Assembly: GCA_947441105.1 (NCBI GenBank) | Contig: CANESN010000072.1 | Location: 1 to 5,094, forward strand | DNA from: Micrococcales bacterium | Lineage (GTDB): Bacteria; Actinomycetota; Actinomycetes; Actinomycetales; Microbacteriaceae | DNA length: 5,094 bases | Direction of reading: 5' to 3' | Shown here: positions 1-5,094 of the stretch, one piece after another | Position numbering within the stretch: position 1 is the first letter of the stretch | Layout: each line of letters opens with the position of its first letter | Made by a program: the position numbers and the translations under genes | Notes under the pieces: model-generated | What the model saw: the letters and a program-made list of their open reading frames with translations, nothing else | Databases searched by the model: none | Told to the model about the DNA's origin: nothing

Positions 1-682
1 GGCATCAAACCCCAGGCTTCAGCTTGAACTTCTTTGCGCAAGAGTATTAGCGCCTGCAATCGAAGCTCCGGTAAAGCGCAGTGCACCGGTAGCCGCACAG
101 CCACAGGCTTCTGAGCCTGTGAAGGCTGCGGAACCTGCCAAGGTTGCGGCACCTGCTAAGGCTCCAGCAGTCAAGGTTGAAGCTGCGCCTGAAGTCGCTA
201 TCCAAAAGCCAGAGCCGGTTGCCCAAGGACCACTAAACACCGCTCCATTCAAGAATGGTTGGCAAGACATTCTGGATGCACTAGCTAAGAAGTCACGCTC
301 AGCTTGGGCGGTGGCATTCACCACCAAGGTTTTGGACTTTGAGGGCGATGTACTAACACTTTTGTTCCAGTCACAGCGAGATGTGGATGCATTCAAAACC
401 TCACAAGGTGCTTCGGAAGTTCTAAGAACCGTCATCAAAGAAAAACTTGGTGTGGTCGTGAAGTACCGAGCCAAGGTTGCCGAACAGGCCCCAGCTCCGG
501 TGACAGCTGCGGTTATCGAACCAACAGCTGCAGAAGAGTTTGTAACCGAAGAAGAGATTGAAGCTCAAGAGCCGGCTACCGAGGTCATTCAGCAGCCGGT
601 GGCTGCAGAAGATGAGCAAGCCGGGGAGTTCTTCCTGCGCGAAGTTTTGGGTGCCACTCCCATCAAGAGTGATGAGAACTAA
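1..682 (+). CDS. dnaX: DNA polymerase III subunit gamma/tau, C-terminal part (5' end outside window)
   Basis: DnaX is the clamp-loader ATPase subunit that holds the replicative polymerase together. Only the last 226 residues are present, read from base 2 with no start codon; the GTG at 119 is internal. The fragment opens with [13 protein letters not shown] (residues 4-16), which matches the end of clamp-loader domain III in actinobacterial DnaX. A Pro/Ala/Lys-rich linker follows (about 17-78). Next is a compact domain at about 84-160, with a tryptophan at 87, an SAWAVAF segment and an [14 protein letters not shown] segment, like the C-terminal domain of actinobacterial tau. Last is an acidic Glu/Ala-rich tail that closes with [12 protein letters not shown] before the stop at 680-682. 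The ATPase domains and any programmed frameshift for a short gamma form lie upstream and cannot be judged. The stop overlaps the recR start (TAATG), so the two are probably co-translated. Identity rests on family resemblance and the recR neighbour. Confidence 0.88.
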   Translation, partial: ASNPRLQLELLCARVLAPAIEAPVKRSAPVAAQPQASEPVKAAEPAKVAAPAKAPAVKVEAAPEVAIQKPEPVAQGPLNTAPFKNGWQDILDALAKKSRSAWAVAFTTKVLDFEGDVLTLLFQSQRDVDAFKTSQGASEVLRTVIKEKLGVVVKYRAKVAEQAPAPVTAAVIEPTAAEEFVTEEEIEAQEPATEVIQQPVAAEDEQAGEFFLREVLGATPIKSDEN

Positions 683-1278
683 TGTACGACGGCATTGTTC
701 AAGAACTCATTGACGAGCTTGGTCGGCTGCCGGGTGTTGGCCCTAAGTCTGCCCAGCGCATCGCTTTTCACCTGATCGAATCCGATTTGGAATCGGTGAA
801 CAAGTTGGCCGATGTGCTTCGCGAAGTGAAGCAAAAGGTTCGCTTCTGCGAAATCTGCGGCAATGTTTCCGAGAACCAAAAATGTGGCATTTGCGTTGAC
901 CCTAAGCGCGACTTGAGCGTTATCTGTGTGGTTGAGGATTCCAAGGACATCAACGCAATTGAGCGCACTAGAGAATTCCGCGGAAGCTACCACGTGCTTG
1001 GCGGGGCTATTTCGCCAATTGCTGGCGTTGGTCCCGACCAGCTTCGCATCAAGGATTTGATGAAGCGTTTGGCTGACCCAAGCATCAAGGAAGTCATTTT
1101 GGCAACCAACCCAAATCTTGAGGGTGAGGCAACCGCCACCTACCTAACCAGACTGCTTGGTGCCATGGAGATCTCGGTTACTAAGCTCGCATCAGGGCTA
1201 CCTGTGGGTGGCGATCTGGAATATGCGGATGATATGACTTTGGGCAGAGCCTTTGAGGGCAGACGCCGAGTCAACTAG
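682..1278 (+). CDS. recR: Recombination mediator protein RecR
   Basis: RecR works with RecO (and RecF) in the cytoplasm to load RecA on SSB-coated single-stranded DNA at gaps. The 198-residue length is normal for the family and all its parts are visible. There is a helix-hairpin-helix at about 8-32 ([19 protein letters not shown]). A four-cysteine zinc motif follows at Cys56, Cys59, Cys68 and Cys71. The Toprim domain begins around 78 with [14 protein letters not shown] (Glu85 acidic) and includes HVLGG at 104-108 and [15 protein letters not shown] at 141-155. The C-terminal [12 protein letters not shown] at 176-187 is the usual Walker-B-like end. The ATG shares its A with the dnaX stop codon. 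Only a weak GATGAG stands 5 bases upstream, so translation probably relies on coupling to dnaX. A small ybaB/ebfC gene often lies between dnaX and recR, but none is present here. Confidence 0.97.
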   Translation: MYDGIVQELIDELGRLPGVGPKSAQRIAFHLIESDLESVNKLADVLREVKQKVRFCEICGNVSENQKCGICVDPKRDLSVICVVEDSKDINAIERTREFRGSYHVLGGAISPIAGVGPDQLRIKDLMKRLADPSIKEVILATNPNLEGEATATYLTRLLGAMEISVTKLASGLPVGGDLEYADDMTLGRAFEGRRRVN

Positions 1279-1280
1279 AA

Positions 1281-1306
1281 TTGGGAGACTACCACGGAGG
1301 TAGAAT
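1281..1306 (+). promoter_or_regulatory. Possible weak promoter for lysC-asd
   Basis: TAGAAT at 1301-1306 fits a -10 box (5 of 6 to TATAAT). TTGGGA at 1281-1286 could act as a -35 box (4 of 6 to TTGACA), but the 14-base spacing is shorter than the usual 16-18. Transcription from here would begin near 1313 and give a leader of about 20 bases that carries the lysC Shine-Dalgarno. The same bases form the hairpin at 1283-1309, so this reading competes with the terminator reading. Weak support only. Confidence 0.2.
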
Positions 1307-1317
1307 CCCCCTTTTTT
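1283..1317 (+). terminator. Hairpin plus T-run between recR and lysC (terminator or attenuator)
   Basis: The outer stem pairs GGGA (1283-1286) with TCCC (1306-1309). An internal loop of GA opposite AA follows. The inner stem pairs CTACC (1289-1293) with GGTAG (1299-1303) around the 5-base loop ACGGA. Two C's and then six T's (1312-1317) come next. This is the layout of a Rho-independent terminator, although the CC spacer and the internal loop weaken it. It begins 5 bases after the recR stop. It could end the dnaX-recR message, or attenuate read-through into lysC-asd. No folding program was run. Confidence 0.55.
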
Positions 1318-1335
1318 CCAAGGAGCGCCCCTTGG
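1318..1335 (+). promoter_or_regulatory. lysC ribosome binding site and start codon inside a 6-bp inverted repeat
   Basis: A strong Shine-Dalgarno, AAGGAG (1320-1325), stands 6 bases before the TTG at 1332, which fixes the lysC start. The site is also an exact inverted repeat: CCAAGG (1318-1323), loop AGCGCC, CCTTGG (1330-1335). In RNA the 5' arm would hide most of the Shine-Dalgarno and the 3' arm would hide the whole start codon. The pairing is seen directly; a regulatory effect on translation is inferred. The repeat starts at the base after the T-run of the preceding hairpin. Confidence 0.65.
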
Positions 1336-2597
1336 CACTAATCGTGCAAAAATTCGGTGGGTCTTCCGTCTCTGACGCTGAGAAGATCAAGCATGTCGCT
1401 GCGCGCGTTTTGAATACTCAGGCTGAGGGCAACCAGGTTGTAGTTGTTGTTTCCGCAATGGGCGACACCACCGATGAGCTTATTGATCTGGCGGATTCAG
1501 TTTCAATTGATCGCGGTAGCCGGGAAATGGATGTGCTCCTTACTGCCGGCGAGCGTATTTCGATGTCGCTCCTTGCGATGGCCATTCAGGAGATGGGTGG
1601 CAAGGCCAAGTCTTTTACCGGTTTTCAAGCAGGCATCTCGACCGACTCCAACCACGGTTCGGCAAGAATTTGGAAGATTGAACCATCCAGGATTCGCACC
1701 GCGCTTGAAGCGGGCGAGGTTGCAATCGTTGCTGGATTCCAGGGTTTTTCTTTTGAGACCGGAGACGCCACGACCTTGGGTCGCGGTGGATCTGACACCA
1801 CCGCAGTTGCGCTGGCAGCATCACTAAAGGCAGATGTTTGCGAGATTTACTCGGATGTTGACGGCGTCTACACCGCCGATCCTCGCGTGGTTCCAAGAGC
1901 ACACAAGTTGTTCCAGATTGACATTGATTCAATGCTGGAACTCTCCTCTTCCGGAGCCAAGATTCTTTACATTCGTGCGGTGGAGTTCGCTCGCCGTCAC
2001 TCGGTACCACTTAGGGTTCGTTCAACTTTTAGCCTTGACCCGGGCACCCTCGTTTACACCAACCAGCCAGGAGATGAAGTGGAAGAGCCAGTCGTTTCAG
2101 GTGTTGCATCAGATGACACCCAGTCCAAGATCACCGTGGTGGGATTGCCAGACCGTCCAGGTAAGGCAGCCGAGGTGTTCCAGGTGGTTGCAGAGTCGGG
2201 TGCGAACATCGACATGATCGTTCAAAACGTTTCAACCACTGAGAACCACCTGAGCGATATCTCATTCACCCTGCTACACGTTGACCGTCCAAAGGTTGTT
2301 GAGGCCCTCAAGGCTAAGCAGGCAGAGGTTGGCTTCCAGTCGGTCTCCTACGATGACGAGGTTGGCAAGCTTTCCATTGTTGGAGCAGGTATGAAGACCT
2401 CATCCGGTGTTTCTGCCAAGTTCTTTGGTGCGCTTGCTCGCGCAGGTATCAACATCGAGATGATTTCAACCTCTGAAATCCGCATCTCTGTGGTTACTCG
2501 TGCGGACCAGCTCAAGGAAGCTACTCGCATTGTCCACACCGCATTTGAACTTGACGCCGCCGACACCGCAGTGATCTACGCCGGCACTGGAAGGTAG
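1332..2597 (+). CDS. lysC: Aspartokinase (alpha subunit, lysine/threonine-regulated type)
   Basis: Aspartokinase phosphorylates aspartate with ATP, the first step toward lysine/diaminopimelate, threonine and methionine. I start it at TTG 1332 because AAGGAG lies 6 bases upstream, the product then begins MALIVQKFGGSS like family members, and the length becomes 421 residues, as in C. glutamicum LysC. An in-frame TTG at 1281 would add 17 unrelated residues and has no Shine-Dalgarno. Kinase-domain motifs are KFGGSS (7-12), LTAGERIS (70-77), TTLGRGGSDTT (147-157) and SDVDGVYTADPR (174-185). Two ACT regulatory domains follow (about 264-336 and 345-421), with STSEIRIS from 379. Positions where C. 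glutamicum feedback-resistant mutations are known look wild type: Ala279, Ser301 and Ser381; position 311 is Ser in place of Thr. Concerted inhibition by lysine plus threonine is therefore likely, by family. asd follows after 3 bases. Confidence 0.96.
   Translation: MALIVQKFGGSSVSDAEKIKHVAARVLNTQAEGNQVVVVVSAMGDTTDELIDLADSVSIDRGSREMDVLLTAGERISMSLLAMAIQEMGGKAKSFTGFQAGISTDSNHGSARIWKIEPSRIRTALEAGEVAIVAGFQGFSFETGDATTLGRGGSDTTAVALAASLKADVCEIYSDVDGVYTADPRVVPRAHKLFQIDIDSMLELSSSGAKILYIRAVEFARRHSVPLRVRSTFSLDPGTLVYTNQPGDEVEEPVVSGVASDDTQSKITVVGLPDRPGKAAEVFQVVAESGANIDMIVQNVSTTENHLSDISFTLLHVDRPKVVEALKAKQAEVGFQSVSYDDEVGKLSIVGAGMKTSSGVSAKFFGALARAGINIEMISTSEIRISVVTRADQLKEATRIVHTAFELDAADTAVIYAGTGR
2069..2081 (+). 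promoter_or_regulatory. Internal ribosome binding site and GTG start within lysC
   Basis: AGGAG (2069-2073) lies 5 bases before GTG (2079-2081), which is in frame with lysC at codon 250. This is an ideal Shine-Dalgarno spacing inside a coding region. It lies at the join between the kinase domain and the first ACT domain, the point where C. glutamicum starts its separate beta subunit. An ATG at 2074 in the same stretch is out of frame. Confidence 0.6.
2079..2597 (+). CDS. Aspartokinase beta (regulatory) subunit, in-frame internal product of lysC
   Basis: Starting at GTG 2079 and sharing the lysC stop, this would be a 172-residue protein of two ACT domains without the kinase domain (it opens VEEPVVSGVASDD, with Met in place of the first Val). 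In C. glutamicum and Bacillus subtilis, aspartokinase is an alpha2-beta2 enzyme whose beta chain comes from such an internal start, and the beta chain helps bind the inhibitory amino acids. The alignable position (codon 250 of 421) and the well-placed AGGAG support the same here. Production of the separate chain is inferred. Some actinobacterial aspartokinases may work without one, and AGGAG could arise by chance from the Pro-Gly-Asp codons. Confidence 0.55.
   Translation: MEEPVVSGVASDDTQSKITVVGLPDRPGKAAEVFQVVAESGANIDMIVQNVSTTENHLSDISFTLLHVDRPKVVEALKAKQAEVGFQSVSYDDEVGKLSIVGAGMKTSSGVSAKFFGALARAGINIEMISTSEIRISVVTRADQLKEATRIVHTAFELDAADTAVIYAGTGR
2589..2594 (+). promoter_or_regulatory. Ribosome binding site of asd, overlapping the end of lysC
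   Basis: GGAAGG ends 6 bases before the asd ATG at 2601 and lies in the last two sense codons of lysC (Gly-Arg). Ribosomes ending lysC at 2595-2597 would sit on this site, which favours translational coupling and balanced amounts of the two enzymes. Confidence 0.7.
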
Positions 2598-2600
2598 CTA

Positions 2601-3668
2601 ATGTCAAAACCAAATCTTGCACTAGTTGGAGCAACCGGAGCCGTTGGCACCGTGATGATTGACATCATCAACGCACGAGAGAACATTTGGGGCGAGATTC
2701 GCCTGATTGCCTCTGCACGCTCAGCTGGTAAAGAGATTATGGTTCACGGCACCCCTCACACCGTTGTTGCACTGAGCGAGGAAGCCTTCGATGGCATCGA
2801 CATCGCAATGTTTGACGTGCCAGATGAGGTAAGCGAGATCTGGGCTCCAATCGCTGCCGCAAAGGGCGTTGTCGCGGTTGATAACTCAGCAGCTTTCCGC
2901 ATGAACCCAGAGGTTCCGCTGGTGGTTCCAGAGGTCAACCCACACGCAGCTAAGTCGCGTCCGCTGGGAATCATCGCAAACCCTAACTGCACCACTTTGA
3001 CCATGATGGCCGCCCTTGGTGCTCTGCACCGCAAGTGGCAGCTAACCGAGTTGGTCGTATCTTCCTACCAGGCAGTATCAGGTGCTGGTGCTCCTGGAAT
3101 TGAGCGCCTACAGCGTGAGATCCAGGCTGTTGCTAAGAACCAGGATGCTGGTTTGTTCTCGGACAACGTGACCGCAACCGTTGACGCTCATGGCGCACCA
3201 CTTTCCGATTCGCCATGGCCGGTGCCAATTGCCCTAAACGTTATTCCGATGGCTGGTTCGCTAAAGGAAGACGGACACTCCTCCGAGGAGCTAAAGGTTC
3301 GCAATGAATCTCGCAAGATTCTTGGCATCAAGGACCTCAAGGTTGCTGCCACCTGTGTTCGTGTTCCAGTTCAGGTTGCCCACTCACTCTCAGTCCACGC
3401 CACCTTCGCTCACCCGCTAACCGCGGATGAAGTTCGTGCGGAGCTTGAGAAGCAGCCAACTGTGGTTGTGATGGATGACCCAGCAAATGGCATCTACCCA
3501 ACCCCAGCACATGTTGCCGGTCAGGACCCAACCTTTGTCGGTCGTATTCGCCAGGCACAGGATTTCCCAAACACCATTGACCTGTTTGTGGTTGGAGACA
3601 ATCTTCGCAAGGGTGCTGCGCTAAACACCTACGAGATCGCCGAACTGGTCGCTGCGGAGCTTGGCTAA
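2601..3668 (+). CDS. asd: Aspartate-semialdehyde dehydrogenase
   Basis: Asd reduces L-aspartyl-4-phosphate with NADPH to aspartate semialdehyde, the branch point to diaminopimelate/lysine and to homoserine, threonine and methionine. The 355-residue protein has the full family pattern. The nucleotide-binding glycine loop GATGAVG is at 10-16 and NSAAFR at 95-100. The catalytic cysteine Cys130 sits in [19 protein letters not shown] is at 154-166. The substrate-binding CVRVPV begins at 252, and the likely general-base His261 lies in AHSLSV. Near the C terminus is GDNLRKGAA at 332-340. The ATG has a good ribosome binding site and only 3 bases separate it from the lysC stop, so the two form one transcription unit. 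The stop overlaps the stop of the opposing phosphoesterase gene, leaving no room for a separate terminator. Nothing appears truncated or missing. Confidence 0.98.
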   Translation: MSKPNLALVGATGAVGTVMIDIINARENIWGEIRLIASARSAGKEIMVHGTPHTVVALSEEAFDGIDIAMFDVPDEVSEIWAPIAAAKGVVAVDNSAAFRMNPEVPLVVPEVNPHAAKSRPLGIIANPNCTTLTMMAALGALHRKWQLTELVVSSYQAVSGAGAPGIERLQREIQAVAKNQDAGLFSDNVTATVDAHGAPLSDSPWPVPIALNVIPMAGSLKEDGHSSEELKVRNESRKILGIKDLKVAATCVRVPVQVAHSLSVHATFAHPLTADEVRAELEKQPTVVVMDDPANGIYPTPAHVAGQDPTFVGRIRQAQDFPNTIDLFVVGDNLRKGAALNTYEIAELVAAELG

Positions 3669-3683
3669 CTAATAGTTATTAGC
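3664..3683. repeat. AT-rich nested inverted repeats at the convergent gene ends
   Basis: Three overlapping symmetries share these bases: TAACTA (3666-3671) with TAGTTA (3673-3678); CTAATA (3669-3674) with TATTAG (3677-3682); and GCTAA (3664-3668) with TTAGC (3679-3683). They straddle both stop codons. The stems are short and AT-rich and lack a flanking T-run, so they make poor intrinsic terminators. They may follow simply from several stop-like triplets on both strands. Confidence 0.4.
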
Positions 3684-4492
3684 GTTGCACTTGGTGGGCA
3701 GAACAGCCTCACCGGGGCAAATATTGAGCAACCCATACCGCCAGAAACGTTTAGCAAACTCTGCTTCTCACCAAACTCCCAACCGCTGACACCTTGGGCG
3801 TGTTCGGTTGGCAAATCGCAGTTGGTAACCAACGCTTTTGAACCTGGCAAACAAATTTGACCACCGTGAGTATGTCCGGCAAACACCACGCTGGCGTCAT
3901 GGTTTGTGAAGGCTTCGATTACTCGCAGGTATGGCGCGTGGGCAACACCAATCAAAAGATCGGCTTCGGTGAGTGAGTGTTTTTGTATTTCTAGAGAGTC
4001 AAGATCGTCAAGGTTTTCATGAGGATCGTCCAGGCCCATAAATCCCAGCTTTGTGCCCGCTACATCAAGAAATCCAGACTGGTTGTTCAGATCTAACCAG
4101 CCGGCACCTCTGAGTTCCGAGGTGAATCGTTTGGTGTCTAGATCCACTTCGTTTCGCACCTTTGATGGTCCCTGGAAATAGCTCAGTGGGTTTCTAAACT
4201 TTGGTGCTCGGTAATCGTTTGATCCGTTTACAAAGACACCTGGGAAATCAAAAAGTGGTCGCAGTGCGCTCAGGCAAGGGTTTATGGCGTCTTTGTGTCC
4301 AAGGTTGTCGCCAGTGTTTACCACCAGGTCAGGATTCAGTCCCGCTAGCTCCTTGAGGAAACCGGCCTTTTTCTTTTGCCCCGGGGCGAAGTGAATGTCG
4401 GAAATGTGAAGCACGCTAATCGGTTTATCCAAACCGATTGCAAGCTCTACTTCTCTAAGCGCAAATGGCCCAGCGTTACCGGCTAGCCACAT
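3665..4492 (-). CDS. Metallophosphoesterase, calcineurin-like (YkuE-type)
   Basis: A 275-residue protein of the calcineurin-like metallophosphoesterase family, which uses two metal ions to split phosphoester bonds. The substrate cannot be told from sequence. Motifs in order are SDIHF (Asp32, His34), NTGDN (Asp62, Asn63), NGSND (Asn92, Asp93), VAHAPYL (His185) and AGHTHGGQ (His207, His209). The usual GNHD/E box reads GSND, a form I associate with actinobacterial members. The ATG lies inside the last codons of the upstream penicillin-binding protein gene (10-base overlap). No Shine-Dalgarno is evident, so coupling is likely. Family members often have an N-terminal membrane segment or signal; here the short N terminus ([10 protein letters not shown]) has none, so it is probably cytoplasmic or the N terminus is reduced. 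Mycobacterium also pairs ponA2 with a phosphoesterase gene (Rv3683), which hints at an envelope-related role. The 3' end overlaps the asd stop. Confidence 0.9.
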   Translation of the reverse strand: MWLAGNAGPFALREVELAIGLDKPISVLHISDIHFAPGQKKKAGFLKELAGLNPDLVVNTGDNLGHKDAINPCLSALRPLFDFPGVFVNGSNDYRAPKFRNPLSYFQGPSKVRNEVDLDTKRFTSELRGAGWLDLNNQSGFLDVAGTKLGFMGLDDPHENLDDLDSLEIQKHSLTEADLLIGVAHAPYLRVIEAFTNHDASVVFAGHTHGGQICLPGSKALVTNCDLPTEHAQGVSGWEFGEKQSLLNVSGGMGCSIFAPVRLFCPPSATLITIS

Positions 4493-5094
4493 TGGTTCGG
4501 TATCAAAACAATCGCGCTGTTGGCACTGATTTCTGAACCTGCCGCAGGCAGGGTGCTGTTGGCAACGCCCTCGGCAAGAGCTGGATCACACTGCTTGAGC
4601 TGGCTTTGGCTGGACTGCGGCAAAGAGACCGTGAAGCCCATAGCCTCTAGGTTCGCCTTCGCCTGGTTCAGTTCCAGCCCTCGGACCGTTGGGACAATTT
4701 GCTTGCCACCGGCCGAGATGAAGACCTTCACGATCGAACCGCGGGCGATGGTTTCACCGGCGGCTGGAACTGTGTATGCAACGGTGCCGGCAGGAGCGGT
4801 TGAGGACACCTCGCTCTTTTGAATCGCGATGTTTAGCTGTGCACCTGTGAGGTTTAGTTTGGCCGATTCCAAATCACTGCCCGTGGTGTTTGGAATTGTG
4901 ATCATGGTGGCTGCGGTGTACTGCGGTAGCGCAGCAGGGAAGGCTTCGCCAACATATCTCTTGTTCACCTCGGTCATGATTGCTTTCCAGATCGAGTGAC
5001 GAATTGTCGAGACTGCGCGGCCATTGACACTCTTGGAAGACTGCGAGGTGAGCCCCGAGACATTTCCGACCCAGGTGGCGGTTGCGACCTTGGA
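4483..5094 (-). CDS. PASTA-domain penicillin-binding protein, C-terminal part (PonA2-like; 5' end outside window)
   Basis: This is the last 203 residues of a secreted or membrane-anchored peptidoglycan synthase; the reading frame runs open to the window edge, so the Met at 4977 is internal. Residues 1-40 (VATATWVGNVSG near the start, then NGRAV and IWKAIM) match the end of the transpeptidase domain of class A penicillin-binding proteins. Two PASTA domains follow, at about 64-129 (opening MITIPNTTG, with a PAAGETIARGSIV turn) and 130-203 (opening QIVPTVRGLELNQAKANLEAMGF, with PAAGSEIS). PASTA domains bind peptidoglycan or its precursors. The second carries the only two cysteines, Cys169 and Cys202, on the outer side of the membrane. 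The active-site Ser and the glycosyltransferase domain lie outside the window, so class A is inferred from the WVGN segment and from the phosphoesterase neighbour, as with mycobacterial ponA2. The gene overlaps the phosphoesterase by 10 bases. Confidence 0.85.
   Translation of the reverse strand, partial: SKVATATWVGNVSGLTSQSSKSVNGRAVSTIRHSIWKAIMTEVNKRYVGEAFPAALPQYTAATMITIPNTTGSDLESAKLNLTGAQLNIAIQKSEVSSTAPAGTVAYTVPAAGETIARGSIVKVFISAGGKQIVPTVRGLELNQAKANLEAMGFTVSLPQSSQSQLKQCDPALAEGVANSTLPAAGSEISANSAIVLIPNQCG

Noticed and set aside
119..121. GTG as the start of a short separate gene before recR
   Set aside because: The frame is open to the window edge and the residues before it match the DnaX clamp-loader domain end ([13 protein letters not shown]), so this codon is internal.
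1281..1331. N-terminal 17-codon extension of aspartokinase from TTG 1281
   Set aside because: No Shine-Dalgarno precedes it, the extra residues do not resemble family N termini, and it would cover the hairpin and the true ribosome site.
1279..1331. Lysine riboswitch or T-box upstream of lysC
   Set aside because: The gap is only 53 bases, far too short for the lysine riboswitch fold, and no T-box sequence is present.
1444..2217. Long open frames overlapping lysC on both strands
   Set aside because: They are rich in Arg, Trp, Cys and Ser with no recognisable motif, lie fully inside a well-supported gene, and look like other-frame shadows of its codon bias.
3337..3570. Minus-strand open frame inside asd
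   Set aside because: It is composed of Pro/Arg/His/Gln-rich sequence typical of an antisense reading of a coding gene, with no start signal or family resemblance.
3664..3683. Bidirectional intrinsic terminator between asd and the phosphoesterase gene
   Set aside because: The stems are 5-6 bp and nearly all A-T, the best ones leave a loop of only 1-2 bases, and no T-run follows on either strand.
4975..4977. ATG as the start of a small free-standing PASTA protein on the minus strand
   Set aside because: The frame continues upstream to base 5094 with transpeptidase-like residues (TATWVGNVSG), and no ribosome binding site precedes the ATG.
1..5094. Mobile element, CRISPR array, tRNA/rRNA gene or novel defence-type system
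   Set aside because: I saw no transposase or integrase coding, no spaced repeats, no cloverleaf-like sequence, and no unexplained coding stretch; all frames of note belong to known housekeeping families.

Overview
The window is a gene-dense piece of chromosome from a Gram-positive actinobacterium. Its order dnaX–recR–lysC–asd, facing a PASTA-type penicillin-binding protein gene with a metallophosphoesterase gene behind it, matches gene orders known from Actinobacteria. The aspartokinase matches the Corynebacterium glutamicum enzyme in length and residue numbering. Base composition looks moderate (by eye a little above 50% G+C), low for the phylum. Together with very tight packing this suggests a streamlined actinobacterium, perhaps a small aquatic Microbacteriaceae (Luna/Rhodoluna-like). 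The family placement is inference from memory, not a search result.

Left arm, + strand (1–3668): the 3' part of dnaX (DNA polymerase III gamma/tau; its start lies outside the window) overlaps recR (recombinational repair) by one base. A 53-base gap follows, then lysC (aspartokinase) and asd (aspartate-semialdehyde dehydrogenase), separated by 3 bases. LysC and Asd, with an intervening or accessory aspartyl-phosphate hand-off, perform the first two steps of the aspartate pathway toward lysine/diaminopimelate, threonine and methionine.

The recR–lysC gap is the most informative non-coding stretch. It holds a hairpin followed by six T's (terminator- or attenuator-like). Directly after it comes a perfect 6-bp inverted repeat that buries the lysC Shine-Dalgarno sequence in one arm and the TTG start codon in the other. 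Inside lysC, a second Shine-Dalgarno and in-frame GTG at codon 250 would make a separate 172-residue regulatory beta subunit, as described for C. glutamicum.

Right arm, − strand (5094–3665): the C-terminal part of a class A-like penicillin-binding protein (end of the transpeptidase domain plus two PASTA domains; its start lies outside the window) overlaps a YkuE-type metallophosphoesterase gene by 10 bases. This resembles the ponA2–Rv3683 pair of Mycobacterium. The phosphoesterase gene meets asd tail to tail, with their stop codons overlapping.

There is no gene-free stretch over 300 bases. I see no tRNA, rRNA, CRISPR array, insertion sequence or sign of recent transfer. The window is mostly conserved housekeeping; the less ordinary content is the control layout of lysC.
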